Of a DNA stretch of 41,925 nt, positions 35,899 to 41,925 are shown piece after piece (the stretch's first letter is position 1; each line of letters opens with the position of its first letter). Source of the stretch: a bacterium (GTDB taxonomy: Bacteria; Bdellovibrionota_C; UBA2361; SZUA-149; JAQTWB01); assembly GCA_028689495.1 (NCBI GenBank), contig JAQTWB010000021.1, forward strand, positions 1 to 41,925. The letters run 5' to 3'. A model generated the notes under the pieces. That model was not told where the DNA came from. It saw only the letters and a program-made list of their open reading frames with translations, and made no database searches. The translations under genes were made by a program, and so were the position numbers.

Positions 35899-36357
35899 TT
35901 AGGGCCGCCCTCCGCGCAATTTTTCAACCAGGTAATCAGGTGTGGCGGTCTTGGGGATAAGCTCCAGGGCTTCGCCTTCGAGACCAACAACTGCTTCGTC
36001 CAGGCCAGCGGTGAAAAAATAAAAACGCGGGACAATAAGACCACGTCGAGTTTTAAGCTCTTTCCAGAAATCCACTCCGCCCTTGCCGGGCATCCGCAAG
36101 TCACACAAGACGCCGTCAAACTGCTCCTGTGTCAGCAAGCGCTCGGCTTCTTTGAGTGAACTTGTAGTTTCAACACTGAAACCGTGAAGCTCAAGCATGA
36201 TTTTGTAAATTGCCAGATGGTCGACATTGTCATCAATGATTAACAGGTGGCGATCTTTTACTACCTCAACCTGCAGGGATGAATGAACCGCAGCAGATCG
36301 ATTGTCCCGCTGAACTTCAAGCTGCTCGACCAGACTGCCTTTGACTACCTCTGCCAT
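35899..36357 (-). CDS. Single-domain response regulator (receiver only)
   Basis: A 152-residue receiver protein without a DNA-binding or enzymatic output. After a 35-residue lead, it has the acidic pair Asp42/Asp43 (LLIIDDN), the phosphoacceptor Asp86 (GVLCDLRMPGKGG), Thr116 (FFTAG) and Lys136 (IPKTA). No histidine kinase is adjacent, so the partner is unknown. GGAGGAG precedes the ATG. Confidence 0.92.
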   Translation of the reverse strand: MAEVVKGSLVEQLEVQRDNRSAAVHSSLQVEVVKDRHLLIIDDNVDHLAIYKIMLELHGFSVETTSSLKEAERLLTQEQFDGVLCDLRMPGKGGVDFWKELKTRRGLIVPRFYFFTAGLDEAVVGLEGEALELIPKTATPDYLVEKLRGGRP

Positions 36358-36530
36358 AACTGCTCCTCCACATACTTCAAATAAGACTACTCACGTTCTC
36401 GATGCAACAATTACGCCAGAAATCATTCCCTGCAAAGTCAGTAATTTAACCGAGCGACAAACCGCGAATGTCAAAAACCTGAGCAAATAATGCCGGTTTG
36501 TTGACGAAGAAAACAATAGGCTCTAGAAGA

Positions 36531-36577
36531 CCAATACCGTTTCAGCAAGCACCCGGAAAACCATTTTGAAACGGCAT
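36531..36577. repeat. TACCGT-family repeat, short unit B copy
   Basis: CCAATACCGTTTCA at the left and ACCATTTTGAAACGGCAT at the right match the ends of unit B in the two full copies, with a shortened, different centre. The terminal 11-bp inverted repeat has one mismatch. It ends 26 bp before the carboxynorspermidine dehydrogenase gene. Confidence 0.75.
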
Positions 36578-36602
36578 CAACCCCGACAATGGAGGACGGC
36601 AC

Positions 36603-37820
36603 ATGGCTAAAGTGATGATCATTGGCGCAGGTGGAGTAGGCAGCGTTGTCGCCCATAAGTGCGCTTCGGCCCCCGACGTATTTGGCGAAATTTTGCTCGC
36701 CAGCCGAACAAAATCAAAGTGCGATGCCATTGCGGCAAGTGCCGAAAAAATCTACGGTCGCACCATCAAAACTGCCGCCCTTGATGCTGACAATGTCGCC
36801 GAAACTGTAGCCCTGATAAACAGTTTCCGACCGGATATGGTAATTAACGTCGCCCTGCCTTATCAGGATCTGACCATCATGGACGCCTGCCTGGAAACCG
36901 GCGTGCATTACCTTGATACCGCAAACTACGAACCCAAGGATGTCGCCAAATTTGAATACAGCTGGCAGTGGGCGTACCAGGAACGCTTTCGCGAAAAGGG
37001 CCTGCTCGCCGTACTCGGTTGTGGCTTTGACCCGGGAGTTACCGGTGTGTTCACCGCCTATGCCGCAAAACATCACTTTGACGAAATTCAATACCTCGAC
37101 ATCATCGACTGTAACGCCGGAGACCACGGCAAAGCTTTTGCGACAAACTTCAACCCGGAAATTAACATTCGCGAAATCACCCAGAATGGCCGCTTCTGGG
37201 AGAATAGCGCCTGGCGAGAAACCGAGCCTCTGGAAATTCACCGTGGTGTGAACTATCCAAATGTCGGCGTCAAAGAATCATACCTCCTCTTTCACGAAGA
37301 ACTTGAATCGCTGGTAAAAAACTTCCCGACGCTAAAACGCGCCCGCTTCTGGATGACTTTTTCTGAAAACTACATCACCCACCTGCGCGTCCTTGAAAAT
37401 GTCGGCATGACCAGCATCAAACCGATAAAATACCAGGGCATTGAAATCGTTCCACTGCAATTCCTCAAAGCAGTACTGCCTGAACCGTCATCCCTTGGTG
37501 AGGGTTATCATGGGGAAACCTCAATTGGCTGCCAGATTCGTGGCTTGAAAGACGGCAAGGAGCAGACTTATTTTGTCTATAACAACTGTGACCACGCTGC
37601 TGTATTTAAGGAAATTGGCGCCCAGGCCGTCTCCTACACCACCGGCGTACCGGCAATGATCGGAGCAATGCTGATGTTGCAAGGCAAATGGAGTGGCAAG
37701 GGAGTTTATAACGTCGAGGAGTTCAATCCCGATCCATTTATGGCGCTGCTTGGCCAATACGGTCTACCTTGGCATGAAGTAGTTGGTGGTGAACTAGCTT
37801 TCTCCGCCAATGAAGCATGA
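36603..37820 (+). CDS. Carboxynorspermidine/carboxyspermidine dehydrogenase (saccharopine dehydrogenase family)
   Basis: It condenses aspartate semialdehyde with a diamine and reduces the product with NADPH to carboxy(nor)spermidine, in the alternative polyamine pathway. The 405-residue product begins with the dinucleotide-binding MIIGAGGVGSVVAHKCA, then VINVALPYQDLTIMDACLETGVHYLDTANYE and GFDPGVTGVFTAYAAKH, typical of this subfamily. The next gene, overlapping by ATGA, encodes the decarboxylase, which confirms the pathway. GGAGG precedes the ATG. Confidence 0.93.
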   Translation: MAKVMIIGAGGVGSVVAHKCASAPDVFGEILLASRTKSKCDAIAASAEKIYGRTIKTAALDADNVAETVALINSFRPDMVINVALPYQDLTIMDACLETGVHYLDTANYEPKDVAKFEYSWQWAYQERFREKGLLAVLGCGFDPGVTGVFTAYAAKHHFDEIQYLDIIDCNAGDHGKAFATNFNPEINIREITQNGRFWENSAWRETEPLEIHRGVNYPNVGVKESYLLFHEELESLVKNFPTLKRARFWMTFSENYITHLRVLENVGMTSIKPIKYQGIEIVPLQFLKAVLPEPSSLGEGYHGETSIGCQIRGLKDGKEQTYFVYNNCDHAAVFKEIGAQAVSYTTGVPAMIGAMLMLQGKWSGKGVYNVEEFNPDPFMALLGQYGLPWHEVVGGELAFSANEA

Positions 37821-38968
37821 ACTGGCTTGATACTACGAGGGCTCTGCCCTCGCCTTGTTTTGTCGTTGACGAGAACCTGCTTCGTGCCAATCTCGAATTG
37901 TTCGACAGGGTGCAACAGGAAGCGGGCGTCCAGGTCCTGCTGGCTCTTAAAGGTTTTGCCACCTACCATGTATTTCCACTTGTCGGCCGTTACCTAGCAG
38001 GAATTACCGCCAGCTCGCTCAATGAAGCGCGGCTTGGCGCCGAGGAAATGAAAAAGGAAGTTCATCTCTATTCGCCTGCCTATCGCCCGGATGAAATCGA
38101 CACGTTGCTAAAACTTGGCTCACACATCACTTTCAACTCACTCAATGAGTGGCGGCGCTACGCCACGAAAGCACAAGAAGCTGGGGTCTCCGCCGGACTA
38201 CGCATTAATCCTGAATACTCACCAGTCAAAACAGACCTTTACAACCCCTGCGCCAGAGGTTCACGCCTCGGAGTGCGACTTGAAGATCTAAAACAAAGCG
38301 AAGTTGGACAAACTGAAAAACTTGATGGGCTGCATGTCCACAACCTTTGTGAAAGTAACCACGAAGCGCTGGCAACAACGCTGGAAATCCTGGCAACGAA
38401 ATTTGACCGATACCTGAAGCGAGCCTCGTGGCTCAACCTCGGCGGCGGACATTTGATGACCAGCGACAATTACGATGTCAACACGGCGATCGCTTCACTG
38501 AAAGAAATCCGTGGGCTTTTCCCGCATCTGAAGATCTATTTGGAGCCGGGATCCGCTATCGCCTGGAGAACCGGAGCCCTTGTCGCGACAGTTCTCGATG
38601 TAGTTGAAACCAGCGAATATCCGGTTGCCCTGCTCGACACCTCATTTGCTACGCACATGCCAGACTGCCTGGAAATGCCTTATCGCCCGGCAATCGAAAG
38701 TGAGCTGGAAGAAAAAAGTGATGGCGGCGTGACTTACCGCCTTGGTGGTGCTTCCTGTCTGGCCGGAGATCAGGTTGGACTTTATCATTTCCCAGCACCA
38801 CTTGAACCCGGACAAAGGCTGATCTTTCTCGACATGGCCCATTACACCATGGTCAAGACAAACACATTTAACGGTGTTGGACTTCCGGCAATTGCGATTA
38901 TTCGCGAGTCAGGGAAAGTTGAAGTTGTTAAGCAATTTGATTATGACTCGTTCAAGTCACGCCTGTAG
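37817..38968 (+). CDS. nspC: Carboxynorspermidine decarboxylase
   Basis: A PLP-dependent, alanine-racemase-fold enzyme that makes spermidine or norspermidine from the carboxy form. The 383-residue product has the PLP lysine in LLALKGFATYHVF, HVHNLCESNHEAL, the phosphate-binding LEPGSAIAWRTGALVA and the late active-site GASCLAGDQVG with its Cys. It overlaps the dehydrogenase stop by 4 bp, so the two are translationally coupled. Which diamine is used cannot be read from sequence. Confidence 0.95.
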   Translation: MNWLDTTRALPSPCFVVDENLLRANLELFDRVQQEAGVQVLLALKGFATYHVFPLVGRYLAGITASSLNEARLGAEEMKKEVHLYSPAYRPDEIDTLLKLGSHITFNSLNEWRRYATKAQEAGVSAGLRINPEYSPVKTDLYNPCARGSRLGVRLEDLKQSEVGQTEKLDGLHVHNLCESNHEALATTLEILATKFDRYLKRASWLNLGGGHLMTSDNYDVNTAIASLKEIRGLFPHLKIYLEPGSAIAWRTGALVATVLDVVETSEYPVALLDTSFATHMPDCLEMPYRPAIESELEEKSDGGVTYRLGGASCLAGDQVGLYHFPAPLEPGQRLIFLDMAHYTMVKTNTFNGVGLPAIAIIRESGKVEVVKQFDYDSFKSRL

Positions 38969-39014
38969 AACATAACAGCAACTCTCCGACAAATATCTAT
39001 CCAGGAACAAACCG

Positions 39015-39464
39015 ATGAGCGGAATAGGTTCTATAACTTCCTACTGGGCACTGCAGACGATTGCCATGATGATTACTTCGGGACTGCTGCCAGGCCTCAA
39101 GGTAACCAGCATCGGCGGTGCTTTTGGCACAGTTTTATGCATCGCCCTGATGAACGCCACCGTATGGGATGCGGCATTGTTTTTTCAGATCCCGGAATCG
39201 CTTAGCGCACAGGCACTCGTGCTCTTGCTGGCAAACGGGCTTTTCTTCTGGATTATCGTCAAACTGTTACCGGGGATAGAAGTCGACGGCATCGCCTCAG
39301 CGTTACTGGCACCTCTAATTTACACAGCCTGCAGCCTGATTATCAGTCACTATGGCTATCGCATCGACTGGTATGCGGTGATGAACTTTGTCATCGAAAA
39401 AATTGGCGAACTAAAAGACTACATCAACGCTGTCCCAGCTCAATCTCCATCATCCCCGGATTGA
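39015..39464 (+). CDS. Phage holin family IV-like membrane protein
   Basis: A 149-residue protein with four predicted hydrophobic helices (ALQTIAMMITSGLLPGL, FGTVLCIALMNATVW, ALVLLLANGLFFWIIV, ASALLAPLIYTACSLII) and the twin GLLPGLKV / KLLPGIEVDG motifs of the Phage_holin_4_2 (DUF360) family. Bacterial chromosomal members are of unknown function, not lysis genes by default. AGGAAC precedes the ATG. Its last codons (SSPD and stop) are formed by a dispersed repeat. Confidence 0.8.
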   Translation: MSGIGSITSYWALQTIAMMITSGLLPGLKVTSIGGAFGTVLCIALMNATVWDAALFFQIPESLSAQALVLLLANGLFFWIIVKLLPGIEVDGIASALLAPLIYTACSLIISHYGYRIDWYAVMNFVIEKIGELKDYINAVPAQSPSSPD

Positions 39465-39517
39465 CCGGGGACCTCCGCCAATGACGGTTCGGTCACTAGC
39501 TAACCAATCAGTAGAGC
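39449..39517 (+). repeat. 69-bp dispersed REP-like repeat, copy 2
   Basis: The left part is a palindrome (CCCCGG-ATTGA-CCGGGG); the right part ends CTAACCAATCAGTAGAGC. It overlaps the 3' end of the holin-like gene and lies 5 bp from the stop of the convergent AspT-type gene, a position where it could act as a bidirectional terminator or mRNA-stabilising hairpin. Confidence 0.8.
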
Positions 39518-39521
39518 CCCA

Positions 39522-41258
39522 CTAACCCAGATAAAAAAGAATCTGCACAAAGACGATCATCAACACCAGCGCCACCGGATATGCCGCGGCATAACTTACA
39601 ACCGGGACATCCGATTCCGTTTTGGCAGTTAAAGTTCCCAATGCCGGCGTGGAAGTCATGGCACCGCAAAGCCCACCGAGACATTCCGGCAGCGAGAGCC
39701 CCATGTAGCGCCCAGCGATATAGCCAATAATCATAGGTGCGGTAGTTACCGCGGCTCCAAGAACAAACAGCTGCAGTCCATATTGGGAGACTATTTCCAT
39801 AAAAGTTCCACCAGCTTTTACTCCGGCGTCAGCTAGAAAAAGAATCAAGCCAAGTTCACGCATGAAGTGCTGGGCGGCAAGCGGAATACGCGCCGTAAAC
39901 GGCCCGATACGGCCAAAATGTCCGAGAATCAAGGCAACAAAAAGTGGTCCTCCGGTAAGTCCAAGGGTAAATCCCTTGGTGCCAGGAAGGGCAAATGGCA
40001 TCATCCCCAGAATAATGCCGGCGAGAATACCAACCGACAACGATACCAGATCTGTCTCATGCAGCGCCCGCGCCCGATGGCCGACTGCCTCAGAAAAACG
40101 ATTTAGCAAAGCCGGGTCACCGACAACCAGCATCTTGTCCGCCCGCTCGAGAACAGTATCAGCCCGTGGGACAAAAGCGGCTTCACCTCGCTCGATCCGC
40201 GTAATTACCACACCAAAACGCGAAAATAATCCAAGATCGCGAATCGACTTGCCAACAAATTCTTCGGCTGTCAGCACGACATTTATCCGCTCGCGCACCA
40301 CATCCATGGCGACCTCTTTTTCCACCCTCTCGCCAATAAAATCGACAAAAAGATCGGTGCCGGCCTTATCGCCAACAAGAAACAATATCTGCCCCTCAGA
40401 AAAAACATCATCTGCCGCCAAGGGCACAAGATGCTCGTCACGCAGCACCCGGGAAATCTGGCAGGCAACACCGGGCAGGATCTCCGAGCCGGCAATCTGT
40501 CGCCCAAAAAGCGCCTTGTTATGTACTTTCACCAGTGCGCGGACAATTTGCTGTTCGAGTTTCTTTTTCCCCGCACTGTCTTCTTTCTCATCGAGACTCT
40601 GCCGCAACAATCTCGGCAATAGCTGAACAAACAGCACAACTCCAACGACACCAAAAGGATAAGCGATACCGTAACCAACCGAGACCAGAGAAACATCACC
40701 ACTGGAAACATCAAGGGCAGCCGCCAGAGCCGGAGTGCTCGTCAACGCGCCAGCAAACAAGCCAAAAACCAGTGATTGGGGAATGCCGATAAACTCGGAA
40801 ATCGCATAAGAACACAGTGCGGCAAAGCCAACTACGATAAAGCTGAGCTTGGCAAAATTCGCGCCTTGACGAGAAAGAATTGTAAAAAATGTCGGCCCGG
40901 CACTGATTCCGACACAATAAATAAAAAGCACCAGTCCAAAAGTCCCGACACCGACAGGAATGCCGTAATGCAGATGACCAAAAAGCAAGGCAACGAATAT
41001 CACTCCCGAACTGCCCAGATTAAGTCCGGCGACTGTCAACCGGCCGAACCAAAGACCAAGGGCAATAATCGAAAAAAGTGCAACGCTCTGATTGCCTAGC
41101 AGCATATCAATCGCCGATTTCTGCACCTCAGGCACAGTCGCACCATCAGCCACAACCTCTGTCGCGGCCAATGCGAGCGCCGGAAGGAACATCAAAAAAA
41201 GTCCGGCATTTAATATGAACTGCAAGGAGGCTGCATAATCTCGCAAAATTCTTTTCAT
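39522..41258 (-). CDS. AspT/YidE/YbjL-type transporter with two RCK-C domains
   Basis: A 578-residue inner-membrane protein of the aspartate:alanine exchanger superfamily. It has a cleavable-looking N-terminus, a first membrane domain ending in FGLFAGALTSTPALAAAL, two soluble TrkA-C/RCK-C domains (about residues 265-425), and a second membrane domain with GGLCGAMTSTPALGTLTAK. The duplicated TSTPALxxx motifs are diagnostic of the family. No decarboxylase gene is adjacent, so the substrate is unknown. GAGGATAGATCGAG precedes the ATG. Confidence 0.93.
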   Translation of the reverse strand: MKRILRDYAASLQFILNAGLFLMFLPALALAATEVVADGATVPEVQKSAIDMLLGNQSVALFSIIALGLWFGRLTVAGLNLGSSGVIFVALLFGHLHYGIPVGVGTFGLVLFIYCVGISAGPTFFTILSRQGANFAKLSFIVVGFAALCSYAISEFIGIPQSLVFGLFAGALTSTPALAAALDVSSGDVSLVSVGYGIAYPFGVVGVVLFVQLLPRLLRQSLDEKEDSAGKKKLEQQIVRALVKVHNKALFGRQIAGSEILPGVACQISRVLRDEHLVPLAADDVFSEGQILFLVGDKAGTDLFVDFIGERVEKEVAMDVVRERINVVLTAEEFVGKSIRDLGLFSRFGVVITRIERGEAAFVPRADTVLERADKMLVVGDPALLNRFSEAVGHRARALHETDLVSLSVGILAGIILGMMPFALPGTKGFTLGLTGGPLFVALILGHFGRIGPFTARIPLAAQHFMRELGLILFLADAGVKAGGTFMEIVSQYGLQLFVLGAAVTTAPMIIGYIAGRYMGLSLPECLGGLCGAMTSTPALGTLTAKTESDVPVVSYAAAYPVALVLMIVFVQILFYLG

Positions 41259-41323
41259 CTCGATCTATCCTCGTTTAACCCGGAAGTTACACTTTTTGAT
41301 AACCCTGCTGCGGTTCACTCTGT

Positions 41324-41391
41324 GTCATCCCCGGCTTGACCGGGGCCCGCCACCACTGACGATTCAGTAACTAGTTAACCAACCAGTAGAC
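41324..41391 (+). repeat. 69-bp dispersed REP-like repeat, copy 3
   Basis: GTCATCCCCGGCTTGACCGG at the left (palindromic CCCCGG/CCGGGG) and ACTAGTTAACCAACCAGTAG at the right. The central ACTGA-CGAT-TCAGT is itself palindromic. It lies upstream of the AspT-type gene, direct-repeat to copy 2 on the other side. Confidence 0.85.
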
Positions 41392-41550
41392 CCGTACCCC
41401 ATCCCCGCGCCTATGATCTCACAACATGCAGAATCCGGACTTGTGTTAAGCACCGGGCAAAAGATATCTTTCAGGAAACATTATAATGGCGGGAACCGCC
41501 GCTCGTTCTAGTCCCTAATCAGTTGCTTTTCAACATTGAGGAAAGAGAAT

Positions 41551-41925
41551 TTGAATATTTATTGCCTGCAACACGCACCTTTTGAAGGGCCCGGATGCCT
41601 GGAAGAACAATTCGCGGAACTGGGCCATTGCCTGAATATCGTCCACGTTTACAACAACGAAAAACTGCCGATGGCTCAAAACATCAGCGGACTGGTCATC
41701 CTTGGCGGACCGATGAGCGTCAACGAAGAATCGCTCTACCCCTGGCTTGCCGCTGAAAAGAACTTTATCCGGGAAGTATTAACAACGAAGATTCCGGTTC
41801 TCGCTATCTGCCTTGGCGCGCAGTTAATCGCCGCAGCTCTTGGTGCCGAGGTCAGACAGAACCCGGAAAAAGAAATTGGCTGGTTTCCGGTGCAGATTGA
41901 CCTGCTCTCCGCCGCCAATCCTCTG
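41551..41925 (+). CDS. Class I glutamine amidotransferase (GMP synthase-like), 3' end outside window
   Basis: The first 125 residues show a GATase1 fold related to GuaA-like stand-alone amidotransferases: ISGLVILGGPMSVNEE, then the nucleophile elbow PVLAICLGAQLIAAALGA with Cys87, and EIGWFPVQI. It probably starts at TTG 41551 with GAGGAAAGAG just upstream. The catalytic His and Glu would lie beyond the window. Substrate is unknown; many such proteins are annotated only as type 1 amidotransferases. Confidence 0.88.
   Translation, partial: MNIYCLQHAPFEGPGCLEEQFAELGHCLNIVHVYNNEKLPMAQNISGLVILGGPMSVNEESLYPWLAAEKNFIREVLTTKIPVLAICLGAQLIAAALGAEVRQNPEKEIGWFPVQIDLLSAANPL

Noticed and set aside
39862-40626. 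254-codon plus-strand frame opposite the AspT-type gene
   Set aside because: Composition (Ser/Arg/Thr/Pro-rich, no hydrophobic core) is typical of an antisense frame of a membrane protein gene.

Overview
The window is about 42 kb of bacterial chromosome of roughly balanced GC content. It is mostly housekeeping genes from a Gram-negative organism, interrupted by one degraded accessory island. Gram-negative signs are two lipobox proteins, an outer-envelope lytic transglycosylase, a PEP-CTERM exported protein and a two-module AspT/YidE-type transporter. The short EF-Ts, the carboxynorspermidine polyamine genes, the PEP-CTERM signal and a small protein resembling a family I associate with Desulfuromonas/Geobacter-type bacteria suggest a deltaproteobacterium-like lineage. 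This is an inference; another deep-branching Gram-negative phylum is not excluded.

Layout. 0-2 kb: rpsB and tsf (minus). 2.4-9.4 kb: a structured repeat, murJ, then a 1632-residue secreted protein with about 13 beta-propeller-like repeats. 9.7-11.7 kb: a coupled FliH/SctL-like and FliI/SctN-like pair with no other flagellar or type III genes nearby. 11.7-20.8 kb: ppa, small unknowns, purN, a UPF0173 metal hydrolase, ispF, a lytic transglycosylase, an L,D-transpeptidase-like lipoprotein that seems to lack the catalytic Cys, a NYN-like protein, a PEP-CTERM protein and tadA.

21.2-26.9 kb: the accessory island. It holds hicAB, two nearly identical 3' fragments of a tyrosine integrase gene, and between them an AT-rich two-gene cassette (membrane protein with a GAF-like C-terminus plus a small charged protein). 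Next come a membrane protein/ImmA-IrrE peptidase operon, an IS3-family remnant and an unknown gene coupled to a lipoprotein gene. The island lies beside the 3' end of a tRNA-Arg gene, a common integration target. 27-32 kb: two tRNA-Ser genes, bioB, proS (short, archaeal-like form) and an M20 amidohydrolase. 32-34.3 kb: groES-groEL with a candidate heat-shock promoter and a clear terminator. 34.7-41.9 kb: an ACR3 arsenite exporter, a lone receiver-domain protein, a carboxynorspermidine dehydrogenase/decarboxylase operon, a holin-like membrane protein, an AspT/YidE transporter and the start of a class I glutamine amidotransferase.

Two dispersed repeat families run through the intergenic regions. 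The first has TACCGTKTCA ends flanked by TA, and its two full-length copies preserve a hairpin through compensatory base changes. The second is a roughly 69-bp REP-like repeat whose copies flank the AspT-type gene. The best candidates for undescribed biology are the structured MITE, the integrase-flanked membrane-GAF cassette and the membrane protein/IrrE pair.
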